This document shows, piece by piece, positions 23,343 through 31,259 of a stretch of DNA of 64,000 bases (positions within the stretch are counted from its first letter, which is position 1; every line of letters begins with the position of its first letter). The notes beneath the pieces are model-generated. The model was not told the DNA's origin. It searched no databases and saw only the letters and a list, made by a program, of their open reading frames with translations. Location: positions 682,001 to 746,000 of the forward strand of contig NZ_CP031015.1 of assembly GCF_003850245.1 (NCBI RefSeq), read 5' to 3'. This DNA comes from Microbacterium sp. ABRD28 (GTDB lineage: Bacteria; Actinomycetota; Actinomycetes; Actinomycetales; Microbacteriaceae). A program made the translations under genes and the position numbers.

Positions 23343-25502
23343 ATGAGCCCCAAGAACAAGAAGCCTGCCGGCGGACGTCCGGCACGCAACTACGACCCGC
23401 GCTACGCCGCGGGCTCGAGCTACCAGGACCGCAAGCGACGCCCCGCCGACGGCGCAGGCTCCGGCGGCTCCGGCGCGAAGGCCGGAAGCCGCAGCCCCGG
23501 ACACCGCGGCTACCGCGCGAACGACGGTGCGACCGACAGCCGCCCGGGCGCCTCACGCGAGTGGGTGGCCCGCGAAGCGAGCGAGCCGAAGCGCCGCTGG
23601 AGCGCGCAGGAGAAGGCCGGCCGCGACGAGGCCCGCGCGATCCGTTCGCAGGCACGCGGCGACCGCGGCTCATACGCCCGCCAGGGTGACGACCGTCCCG
23701 CCCGCCGCTACGACGGTGGCGACCGTCCGGCCCGCCGCTTCGAGGACGACCGTCCGCAGCGTCGCTTCGAGGATCGTCCCGCACGTCGCCTCGAGGATCG
23801 TCCCGCGCGTCGCACCGACGATCGTCCGGCGCGTCGCACCGACGACCGTCCGGCCCGTCGCTTCGAGGACGACCGTCCGGCCCGTCGCTTCGAGGGTGGC
23901 GACCGTCCGCAGCGTCGCTTCGAGGATGACCGCCCGCAGCGTCGCTTCGAGGATCGGGCGCCCCGCCGAGATGACGACCGTCCCTCCCGTCGGATCGACG
24001 ACCGTCCGCAGCGTCGCTTCGACGACCGTCCTGCGCGCTCCGGCGACGACCGTCCGGCACGTCGGTATGACGACCGCCCCCAGCGCCGCACCGACGACCG
24101 CCCCCAGCGCCGCTACGACGAGAACCGTCCCGCTCGCCGCTTCGAGGACCGTCCCGCTCGCCGCTTCGAGGACCGCCCCCAGCGCCGCTACGAAGAGGAC
24201 CGCCCTTCGCGTCGCACCGATGACCGCCCCGTGCGCTCGGCGCACGCCGAGGCGCAGCTCGATGTCGTCCACGAGCGCCTGCAGGCCGAAGCCGTCGAGG
24301 CTCACGAGGTCGAGAACGTCGGCTTCGGCGACCTCGGTCTCGGCGAGAACATCGTCAACCGCCTGACGGAGCTCGGCGCCTCGACGCCGTTCCCGATCCA
24401 GGCGGCGACCATCCCCTCGATCATCGAGGGCCGCGACGTGCTCGCGCGCGGTCGCACCGGTTCGGGCAAGACCATCGCCTTCGGCGCCCCCCTGGTCGAG
24501 GCGATCCTGCGCGCGCAGGCCGGACAGCGTCGCCAGCAGGGCCGCGCCCCCCAGGCGCTGATCCTCGCGCCGACCCGCGAGCTCGCCCTCCAGATCGACC
24601 GCACGGTGCAGGCGCTGGCGCGCAGCGTCGGTCTCTTCACCACCCAGATCTACGGCGGCGTGCCCCAGGCTCGCCAGGTGGGCGCCCTCCGCAAGGGCGT
24701 CGACATCATCGTCGGCACCCCCGGACGTATCGAAGACCTCGTGGAGCAGGGCAAGCTCGACCTCTCGCAGGTGAAGATCGCCGTCCTCGACGAGGCCGAC
24801 CACATGTGCGAGCTGGGCTTCCTCGAGCCGGTGCAGCGGATCCTCCGCCTGACCGCCGAGGGATCGCAGAAGCTCCTCTTCTCCGCCACCCTCGACCGTG
24901 AGGTCGCCGCTCTCGTCGAGGAGTTCCTCGTCGAACCGGCCGTCTACGAGGTCGCCGGCGAAGACCAGGACTCCAGCACGATCGAGCACCGCGTGCTCGT
25001 GATCGATCACCGCGACAAGGCCGAGATCGTCACCGCCCTCGCCGACCGCGACGGGAAGACCCTCGTCTTCGCCCGCACCCGCGCCTACGCCGAGATGCTC
25101 GCCGAGCAACTCGACGACGCGGGGATTCCGGCACTGGCTCTGCACGGCGACCTGAACCAGGGCAAGCGCACGCGCAACCTCGAGCGCCTGACTTCAGGCC
25201 GGGTGCGGGTGCTCGTCGCCACCGATGTCGCCGCGCGCGGCATCCACGTCGACGACATCGATCTCGTGGTCCAGGCCGACGCGCCCGATGAGTACAAGAC
25301 CTACCTGCACCGCTCGGGCCGTACGGGTCGCGCGGGCCGTGCCGGCACCGTCGTGACCCTGGTCACGCGTCAGCGTCGTCGCCGCATGTCGGAACTGCTC
25401 AGCCGCGCCGAGATCGAGGCGCCCTTCGAAGACGCCCGTCCCGGTGACGAGGTCGTCGAGGCCCTCGCCGGTCGTCCGACGGTCGCCGACCTCACTTCCT
25501 GA
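23343..25502 (+). CDS. DEAD-box RNA helicase with Arg-rich repeat N-terminus
   Basis: A 719-residue protein. Residues 1-114 are basic and Gly-rich. Residues about 115-299 consist of 22 copies of a short D-D-R-P-A/Q-R-R-x unit. The helicase core follows: Q motif (FPIQAATIPSI), motif I ARGRTGSGKT, Ia PTRELALQI, II VLDEADHM, III FSATL, V ATDVAARGIHV, VI HRSGRTGRAG. The core is standard for ribosome-assembly or cold-shock RNA helicases. The repeat resembles RGG-type disordered RNA-binding tracts but sits before, not after, the core. ATG 23343 follows GAAGGA. Confidence 0.93.
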   Translation: MSPKNKKPAGGRPARNYDPRYAAGSSYQDRKRRPADGAGSGGSGAKAGSRSPGHRGYRANDGATDSRPGASREWVAREASEPKRRWSAQEKAGRDEARAIRSQARGDRGSYARQGDDRPARRYDGGDRPARRFEDDRPQRRFEDRPARRLEDRPARRTDDRPARRTDDRPARRFEDDRPARRFEGGDRPQRRFEDDRPQRRFEDRAPRRDDDRPSRRIDDRPQRRFDDRPARSGDDRPARRYDDRPQRRTDDRPQRRYDENRPARRFEDRPARRFEDRPQRRYEEDRPSRRTDDRPVRSAHAEAQLDVVHERLQAEAVEAHEVENVGFGDLGLGENIVNRLTELGASTPFPIQAATIPSIIEGRDVLARGRTGSGKTIAFGAPLVEAILRAQAGQRRQQGRAPQALILAPTRELALQIDRTVQALARSVGLFTTQIYGGVPQARQVGALRKGVDIIVGTPGRIEDLVEQGKLDLSQVKIAVLDEADHMCELGFLEPVQRILRLTAEGSQKLLFSATLDREVAALVEEFLVEPAVYEVAGEDQDSSTIEHRVLVIDHRDKAEIVTALADRDGKTLVFARTRAYAEMLAEQLDDAGIPALALHGDLNQGKRTRNLERLTSGRVRVLVATDVAARGIHVDDIDLVVQADAPDEYKTYLHRSGRTGRAGRAGTVVTLVTRQRRRRMSELLSRAEIEAPFEDARPGDEVVEALAGRPTVADLTS
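23686..24240 (+). repeat. Degenerate tandem repeat encoding 22 D-D-R-P-A/Q-R-R units
   Basis: The coding repeat has a period of 21-27 bp with core words GACCGTCC or GATCGTCC followed by a GC(C/G)CGTCGC-type segment. Units drift in spelling but keep the charge pattern: acidic pair, Arg-Pro, basic pair, then an aromatic or Thr. Irregular period and GG insertions (GGDRP) indicate repeated slippage. Confidence 0.9.
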
Positions 25503-25570
25503 CGCCCGACCTTCCGGCGTTCAGGCCGGTGCGCAGAGCGAGGGGGCCGACGAGGCGAGGGCGGGCAGGT

Positions 25571-26707
25571 TCAGAAGAGGGGCGGCTGCGCCGGCGGCGC
25601 AGAGGCGGCACGTCGGCCGCGCGACGTCGTCATCACCGTGGCGGCCAGCCGCGCGCGGTCGGCGGCCTCGTGCGAGAGCGGCATGCCGCCCGCGCCGGGG
25701 CCGCCCGCCAGCCCCGCGTACCGTGTGGCGCGCGGGTGCGCGTCATCCTCCGCCCCGCCCTCGAGGCGGTACGCGCGCAGCAACGGGCGGACGCGGCGCG
25801 CGAGCCACGTGCGGTACGCCTTCGGGGCGGTCGCCGAGACCCCCGGGTACAGCCCCCGGTACGACGACACCAGCTCGGGGCGCTCGCGCGCCAGCCACTG
25901 CAGGAACCACTCCTTGGCCCCCGGGCGCAGGTGCAGGGCACCGTAGACGACCCGCGATGCGCCGGCATCGCGGATCCGACCGAGAGCGTCGTCGATCGCC
26001 GCCACCGAGTCGGTCAGGTGGGGCAGGATCGGCATGAGGAACACCGTGACCGCGAATCCGGCGTCCACCGCCGCCCGTACGGTGTCGAGCCGCGCCGCAG
26101 CGCTCGGCGTCCCCGGCTCGAGAGCAGACTGGAGGGCGTCGTCGAAGACGGCGATCGACATCGCGATGGTGACCGGGACGGATGCCGCGGCATCGGCCAG
26201 CAACGGCAGATCACGTCGGAGCAGCGTGCCCTTGGTCAGAATCGAGAACGGCGTCCCCGATGCGCTGAGGGAGTCGATGATGCCCGGCATCAGCCGATAG
26301 CGGCCCTCGGCCCGCTGGTACGGGTCGGTGTTCGTGCCGAGTTGCACCGGGTCGCGCAGCCAGGTCGACTTCGCCAGCTCCCGTCGCAGCACCTCCACCG
26401 CGTTGATCTTGACGACGATCTGCGAGTCGAAATCCTTCCCCGCGTCGAGCTCGAGGTACTCGTGGGTTCCCCGCGCGAAGCAGTAGGAGCACGCATGAGA
26501 ACAGCCGCGGTAGGGATTGATCGTCCAGTCGAAGGGCATCGCCGACGACCCCGGAACGCGGTTCAACGCCGACTTCGCCATCACCTCGTGAAAGGTGATC
26601 CCCGCGAATTCTGGCGTCGTCACCGACCGCACCAGCCCGTTGAGGTATTCGAGACCGGGCAGCGCCGCGGCATCCGCCACGCCCAACTGCTGCCCCTGCC
26701 ATCGCAT
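25571..26707 (-). CDS. Rv2578c-type radical SAM protein
   Basis: A 378-residue radical SAM enzyme. The cluster motif CSHACSYC (Cys69, Cys73, Cys76; C-x3-C-x2-C) follows the NPYRGC box; a TNTDPYQRAEGRY segment and LMPILPHLTD follow. This is the actinobacterial Rv2578c family, distantly related to spore photoproduct lyase; its substrate is unknown. ATG 26707 (MRWQGQQLGV) is chosen as the family N-terminus. It is divergent from the M15 peptidase gene and convergent with the helicase gene. Confidence 0.88.
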   Translation of the reverse strand: MRWQGQQLGVADAAALPGLEYLNGLVRSVTTPEFAGITFHEVMAKSALNRVPGSSAMPFDWTINPYRGCSHACSYCFARGTHEYLELDAGKDFDSQIVVKINAVEVLRRELAKSTWLRDPVQLGTNTDPYQRAEGRYRLMPGIIDSLSASGTPFSILTKGTLLRRDLPLLADAAASVPVTIAMSIAVFDDALQSALEPGTPSAAARLDTVRAAVDAGFAVTVFLMPILPHLTDSVAAIDDALGRIRDAGASRVVYGALHLRPGAKEWFLQWLARERPELVSSYRGLYPGVSATAPKAYRTWLARRVRPLLRAYRLEGGAEDDAHPRATRYAGLAGGPGAGGMPLSHEAADRARLAATVMTTSRGRRAASAPPAQPPLF

Positions 26708-26816
26708 GATTCCAGGGGAACACGTCTTCGAAACTCTGTCAAGGTCATGGCGGACGATGATCGAAGATGGTCCGGCCGGGGTGGCCACAGGACGCACATG
26801 CGGGAAGAATGAGGGG

Positions 26817-27971
26817 GTGCAGGCGCCCCCTCCTCACATTCCTCCCCTCACCCGTCGCGAAGCCAGAGAGCGCGCCCGGGCGCTCGACGCTGTGCGCACG
26901 CCGGGCGTCGAGGCGGCGCCGGCGCGCCGGGGGTCTTCGCTCGGCGGCCCGGGTGTCCCCCTGGCGCGCCACGCGCGAAAGCGCCACCGTCGCTGGCCGT
27001 CGGTGCCCGTGACGGCCGCCCTCGTGGCGGCGTTCGTGTTCGGCTCGAGCGCCAGCGTCACCGCTGCGGTCACCGGTCTCACCCCCGACGCCCCGCCCCC
27101 CGCGGCCGCCGCACCAGAGGCATCCGCACCTCCCGCTCCGCTCAGTGCGTTCATCGCCCCGGCGACGGCGGCGCCCACCCCGCCACCCCTCGCGCCCGTG
27201 CCGGCCACCGACCTTCCTGTCGTCGAGCAGCAGCAGGTCGCCGGACAGGATGTGTGCGCCGACCCCGCGGTGACCTCCGCGCTCGCCGCGCTGGACGAGG
27301 CTGCGGTGATCTCCGCGGTCGGCGGCATCGGGCCTTTCCGTGAAGCGGTCGCCGCAGGCACCGCGCCGTGCCTGCGGCTCGACGACCCGAACCTCAGCTG
27401 GGTGGTGGTCAACAAGACCCGCCCCTTCGCCCCGATCGATTGGGCGCCCGGCTCGGTCGTCTTCCCCGAGGGCGTCCGCAACCTCGGCGAGGGAGCCCTG
27501 GCTCCCGAGGCGGCCGCGGCGCTCACGGCGATGGTGTCCGCGGCGGCCGCCGCGGGCGTGGGCGAGATCGGGCTGCAGAGCGCCTTCCGGTCGTACACCA
27601 CGCAGCAGACCTCGTACGGCGTCCAGGTCGCCGATCGCGGTGTGGAGGGTGCCGACCTCGTCAGCGCGCGACCCGGTCACAGTGAGCACCAGTCGGGCCT
27701 CGCCGCCGACGTCGTGCCGTGCGCGAATGGGGCCTGCGGCACCCTCGACGACCTCGCCGCCACGCCGCAGGGGGCCTGGATCGCCGAGCACGCGTGGGAG
27801 TTCGGCTGGATCGTCCGGTACCAGGAGGGGCGGACGGATGTCACGGGCTACGCGCCCGAGCCCTGGCACCTTCGCTATGTCGGCCCCGACATCGCGCGAG
27901 CGATGCACGAAGGCAACTTCACCACTTTAGAGGAGTTCTTCGGCCTGCCGGCGGCTCCGACTTACGGCTGA
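26817..27971 (+). CDS. D-alanyl-D-alanine carboxypeptidase, M15B (VanY-like)
   Basis: A 384-residue protein. Basic N-terminal residues lead to one membrane anchor (VTAALVAAFVFGSSASVTAAV, about 63-83), a Pro/Ala-rich linker, and an extracellular M15 domain. The zinc-site segments are GHSEHQSGLAADV (about 285-297) and EPWHLRY (about 348-354), preceded by SAFRSYTTQQ. It trims stem peptides of peptidoglycan. GTG 26817 is a tentative start. The rhodopsin promoter region begins immediately after its stop. Confidence 0.85.
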   Translation: MQAPPPHIPPLTRREARERARALDAVRTPGVEAAPARRGSSLGGPGVPLARHARKRHRRWPSVPVTAALVAAFVFGSSASVTAAVTGLTPDAPPPAAAAPEASAPPAPLSAFIAPATAAPTPPPLAPVPATDLPVVEQQQVAGQDVCADPAVTSALAALDEAAVISAVGGIGPFREAVAAGTAPCLRLDDPNLSWVVVNKTRPFAPIDWAPGSVVFPEGVRNLGEGALAPEAAAALTAMVSAAAAAGVGEIGLQSAFRSYTTQQTSYGVQVADRGVEGADLVSARPGHSEHQSGLAADVVPCANGACGTLDDLAATPQGAWIAEHAWEFGWIVRYQEGRTDVTGYAPEPWHLRYVGPDIARAMHEGNFTTLEEFFGLPAAPTYG

Positions 27972-28000
27972 TCGCCGATCGCTCGGGATCGAGAAATCGT

Positions 28001-28009
28001 TACTATAGT
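28001..28009 (+). promoter_or_regulatory. Candidate -10 region for rhodopsin gene
   Basis: TACTATAGT is an AT-rich island in GC-rich surroundings, 126 bp before the rhodopsin ATG and just after the M15 peptidase stop. No clear -35 element is visible. An ATG at 28019 (24 codons, ending TGA 28093) lies so close that a transcript from here would be nearly leaderless for that small frame. Confidence 0.4.
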
Positions 28010-28047
28010 CCCGCCCTGATGTCAAATTGCGGTTCTAGCATGAATCC

Positions 28048-28066
28048 AGGAACCGCCCAGGTTCCT
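28048..28066 (+). promoter_or_regulatory. Hairpin in rhodopsin leader
   Basis: AGGAACC (28048-28054) pairs perfectly with GGTTCCT (28060-28066) around the loop GCCCA. It lies 69 bp before the rhodopsin ATG and has no T-run, so it may be a leader structure rather than a terminator. Confidence 0.5.
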
Positions 28067-28134
28067 CTCAGCACCGGCCGACACCGACGTTGAGCCCTTC
28101 GGCTTCCCCGCCGCCGTTGTCTCAAGGAGTGGTC

Positions 28135-28881
28135 ATGGATTTCTCCATCGTGCAATCGTTCTTCATGCTCGGTTTCGTCGCCATGGCGGCCGGCACGTTC
28201 TGGTTCTTCATGGAGCGGAACGACCTCAAACCCGAATACCGATCCGTGGCGAGCTACGCCGCGGTCATCACGCTCGTCGCCGCGATCCTCTACTACGTGA
28301 TGAAGGACGTCGTGCAGTTCCCCGGCGGCGACATCACAGCGGCGGAGGTCGATGCGACCCTGCCGCTCCGCTACATCGACTGGCTCATCACCACGCCGCT
28401 GCTGCTGGTGGAGTTCGGCCTCATCCTCGCGATCGCCGGCGCGGTGCGTCGCGGTTTCGTGGCGCAGCTCATCGTCGCCGACATCATCATGATCGTGTTC
28501 GGCTACCTCGGTGAGATCGGCGTTCCCGGATCGGCGCCGAACTGGATCTTCTTCATCATCTCGGTGCTGGCGTGGCTGTACATCGTGTACCTGATCTTCA
28601 CCGTCAAGGTGCCGGCGGGCGCTCCCGCCCACGTGCGCGGCGCGCTGCAGGTGATGCGGCTGTTCGTGGTCATCGGGTGGTCGATCTACCCGCTCGGCAC
28701 GGCCATCCAGGAGCTCATCGAGCTCGGCGGAGGCGACGCCGCCGTCGCGATCAGCATCGCCGCGGTGATCTACGTCATCGCCGATGTGCTTAACAAGGTC
28801 GGGTTCGGTCTCGTCGCCGTCCGTGCGGCGAAGAAGAGCAGCGTCGACGTCGTCGATGCCAGCCCGGGTGGCAAGCTCTGA
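28135..28881 (+). CDS. Microbial (type I) rhodopsin, probable light-driven proton pump
   Basis: A 248-residue seven-helix protein. Helix C reads RYIDWLITTPLLLVE, giving Arg79, Asp82 (Schiff-base counterion), Thr86 and Glu93, the DTE set of proteorhodopsin-like outward proton pumps. Helix G has ADVLNKVGFG with Lys221 as the retinal-binding lysine and Asp217 as second counterion. Residue 90 (Leu) matches the green-absorbing tuning position of proteorhodopsin. The helix-B histidine that contacts the counterion in proteorhodopsins is Leu52 here. The helix-E position that is Gly in carotenoid-antenna rhodopsins appears to be Phe. ATG 28135 has AAGGAG five bases before it. No retinal or carotenoid genes are in the window. 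Confidence 0.93.
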   Translation: MDFSIVQSFFMLGFVAMAAGTFWFFMERNDLKPEYRSVASYAAVITLVAAILYYVMKDVVQFPGGDITAAEVDATLPLRYIDWLITTPLLLVEFGLILAIAGAVRRGFVAQLIVADIIMIVFGYLGEIGVPGSAPNWIFFIISVLAWLYIVYLIFTVKVPAGAPAHVRGALQVMRLFVVIGWSIYPLGTAIQELIELGGGDAAVAISIAAVIYVIADVLNKVGFGLVAVRAAKKSSVDVVDASPGGKL

Positions 28882-28897
28882 CCCGCTGACATCCACC

Positions 28898-28930
28898 CGA
28901 GTGCCCCGCGGCCTGGACGCGGGGCACTCG
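28898..28930. terminator. Terminator hairpin after rhodopsin gene
   Basis: CGAGTGCCCCGCG (28898-28910) pairs perfectly with CGCGGGGCACTCG (28918-28930) across a seven-base loop. It starts 16 bases after the rhodopsin stop. Only short T's follow, but the 13-bp GC stem is strong, so the rhodopsin gene appears monocistronic. Confidence 0.75.
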
Positions 28931-29043
28931 TCCGTTGTCGGCCGGGCCGCGGCATCCGCTCTGTCATGAAACTGAGTACCCTTGCTCGTGACACTGAGGG
29001 TCGGCGTGACCCGCACTCGAAGACGAGAGAGGGAGGCCCGCTC

Positions 29044-30207
29044 ATGGAGCGCGACATCTACGACGAGGACCACGAGGCGTTCCGCGACGTCGTCAAGGAG
29101 TTCTGCAAGCGCTACGTCACGAACGACAAGCGGGAGAAGTGGGATGCCGACGGGCAGATCGATCGCGAGACGCTGCGCGCCGCGGGTGACGCCGGCGTGA
29201 TGGGACTCTCGGTCCCCGAGGAGTACGGCGGCGCCGGGATGCTGCAGGACTACCGTTTCCGCGCGATCGTCAACGAAGAGGTCATCGCTGCGGGTGCCGG
29301 GTCGCTCGCGGGGGCGCTGGGCATCCAGGACGACCTCGCCGTGCCGTACCTGGTGCACATGGGCACCGATGCGCAGAAGCAGAAGTGGCTGCCGGGTATG
29401 GCCACGGGCGAGATCATCGGCGCCCTCGCGATGAGCGAGCCGGGCGCCGGCAGCGACCTGCGCGGCATCTCCACCACCGCGAAGAAGGTCGACGGCGGGT
29501 ACGTCGTCAACGGGGCGAAGACGTTCATCTCCAGCGGCGCGAGCGCCGACGTCGTGGTCACCTTCGTCAAGACGGGGGAGGGCAACCGCCCCGAGGCGTT
29601 CAGCCTGCTGCTGATCGAGACCTCGTCGGAGGGCTTCGACCACGGCAAGAAGCTGCAGAAGATGGGCTTCCACGGCCACGACACCGCCGAGCTGTCGTTC
29701 ACCGACGTGTTCGTGCCCGAGGAGAACCTCATCAGCGGCAAGGAGGGGCAGGGCTTCATCCAGCTCATGATGAACCTGCCGCTCGAGCGCCTGTCGATCG
29801 GCGTCGCGGGGGCGGCGGCCGCGCAGGCGGCGCTGGACTGGACCCTCGACTACACCCGCAGCCGCGAGGCGTTCGGGCAGCGGATCATCGACTTCCAGAA
29901 CTCCCGCTTCCAGATGGCGGATGTCGCCACCACCGTCGACGCCCTGTGGGCCTACATCGACCGGGCCCTGCTGGCGTACCGCGACGGCAAGCTCAGCGCG
30001 GAAGAGGCCGCGAAGGTGAAGTTCTGGGCGACCGAGCGGGAGTGGGACGTGCTCGACGCGTGCGTACAGCTGCACGGCGGATACGGCTACATCACCGAGT
30101 ACCCGATCGCCCGCGCGTTCCTCGACGCGCGCGTGCACCGCATCTACGGCGGCACGAACGAGATCATGCGCGAGATCGTGGGGCGTCAGCTCGCCGGCAA
30201 GCGCTGA
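29044..30207 (+). CDS. Acyl-CoA dehydrogenase
   Basis: A 387-residue FAD enzyme that oxidises acyl-CoA at the alpha-beta bond. Motifs are AMSEPGAGSDLRGI (substrate and FAD contacts), QLHGGYGYITEYP and RIYGGTNEIMREIVGRQL, where the Glu of TNEI is the usual catalytic base. ATG 29044 (MERDIYDEDHEAF) is chosen over ATG 28966 because the family begins here and GGGAGG lies eight bases before it. The chain length or branched-chain preference is not readable. Confidence 0.93.
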   Translation: MERDIYDEDHEAFRDVVKEFCKRYVTNDKREKWDADGQIDRETLRAAGDAGVMGLSVPEEYGGAGMLQDYRFRAIVNEEVIAAGAGSLAGALGIQDDLAVPYLVHMGTDAQKQKWLPGMATGEIIGALAMSEPGAGSDLRGISTTAKKVDGGYVVNGAKTFISSGASADVVVTFVKTGEGNRPEAFSLLLIETSSEGFDHGKKLQKMGFHGHDTAELSFTDVFVPEENLISGKEGQGFIQLMMNLPLERLSIGVAGAAAAQAALDWTLDYTRSREAFGQRIIDFQNSRFQMADVATTVDALWAYIDRALLAYRDGKLSAEEAAKVKFWATEREWDVLDACVQLHGGYGYITEYPIARAFLDARVHRIYGGTNEIMREIVGRQLAGKR

Positions 30208-30260
30208 GGCGCGGCATCCCTCCCTCGCCACACCCTCCTCCGCCGCGCGTCGCCCGCGCC

Positions 30261-30331
30261 GCGTCGCAGAATCGCGTCGACGTCGCAGAATTCGCGCGGA
30301 AAGCTGCGACCTGCACGTGATTCTGCGACGC
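30261..30331. repeat. Long imperfect palindrome between convergent genes (element A)
   Basis: Arms 30261-30288 and 30304-30331 pair at 24 of 28 positions. The outermost 13 bp (GCGTCGCAGAATC) and innermost 7 bp (GTCGCAG) are perfect, and the loop is AATTCGCGCGGAAAG. It sits between the convergent acyl-CoA dehydrogenase and ECF T-component genes, where it may act as a two-way terminator. The rest of the 215-bp gap shows nothing else. Confidence 0.7.
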
Positions 30332-30422
30332 ACGTCGAGAGGGCTCGCTGCGGCGCGGGCGCGAGGTGCACGTGGGGGTGGGGTGGCGGCGCAGACTCGT
30401 CGCCGGTCGCATGGCCTCGGTG

Positions 30423-31259
30423 TCAGCGGGGCAGCAGGGTGAAGAGTGCGGCGCTTGCGACCCAGAACGCCAGCGTGAAGACCGTGTCGCGCGCGCGCCA
30501 CGGCACGAGGTGCCGCTCGGTGCGGTCGGGGTAGGCGCCGAAGGCGCGGGAGTCCATCGCCAGCGCGACCCGCTCGGCGTGCCGGATCGCGCCGGCGAGG
30601 AGCGGTACGACGTACCCGATCCACCGGCGGGCCGCGGCGAACGGCCCCCGCCCGCCGTGCGCGCCGCGAACGCGATGGGCCTGGCGGATCACCTCGAGTT
30701 CGTAGCCGAACCGCGGCACGAACCGGAACGCCGCGAGCGCGGTGTATGCGATCCGGTACGGCACCCGCAGCTGCTGCACCATCGCGCGCACGAGGTCGGG
30801 GCCGGTGACCGACAGCCCGGCGATGAGGGCGAGCGAGACGATCGCGGCGATCCGCATGCCGGTGGCCGCCCCCACCTCGAGGGCGCCGCCGTAGAGGGTC
30901 CAGTCGCCGATCCGCCAGACCGCGACGCTGTGGTCGACGCGCTCGGGGTCGGTCCAGAGGGCGAAGCTGAGCGCCAGCACCGCGGCGAAGGCCGGGATCG
31001 CGACGAGGAATCCGACGAGGCGCGGCGTGAAGCGCACCCCCACGAGCAGCACCGCGTACGCCAGCGCCAGGAAGGCGGCCGGGGTCGCGGCATCCCTCAC
31101 GAACACCAGCCCGATCATCGCCGGCGCCGGCGCGAGGAGCGAAGCGAGCGGATTGATGCCGTACAGGAACCGCAGCGGCGACGCCTCGACGCGATCGGCG
31201 TACGGGTCGAACCGGCCGCGGGTCGCCTGCGCCGCGGTGACGGGCCCGGTGACCGTCAC
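30423..31259 (-). CDS. ECF transporter transmembrane (T) component
   Basis: A 278-residue membrane protein of the CbiQ/EcfT family. Several hydrophobic helices are followed by the cytoplasmic coupling-helix region (FRFVPRFGYELEVIRQAHRV) and a later Ala-Arg-rich segment (ERVALAMDSRAFGAY), whose A-R-A/G type motif contacts the ATPases. GTG 31259 overlaps the end of the ATPase gene by 4 bp. It forms the scaffold of a vitamin or cation importer with the fused ATPase and an S component. Confidence 0.87.
   Translation of the reverse strand: MTVTGPVTAAQATRGRFDPYADRVEASPLRFLYGINPLASLLAPAPAMIGLVFVRDAATPAAFLALAYAVLLVGVRFTPRLVGFLVAIPAFAAVLALSFALWTDPERVDHSVAVWRIGDWTLYGGALEVGAATGMRIAAIVSLALIAGLSVTGPDLVRAMVQQLRVPYRIAYTALAAFRFVPRFGYELEVIRQAHRVRGAHGGRGPFAAARRWIGYVVPLLAGAIRHAERVALAMDSRAFGAYPDRTERHLVPWRARDTVFTLAFWVASAALFTLLPR

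Noticed and set aside
23686..24240. Possible CRISPR array
   Set aside because: The repeat is in frame within a helicase gene, the units are degenerate and only 21-27 bp with no unique spacers, and the translated unit is conserved better than the DNA.
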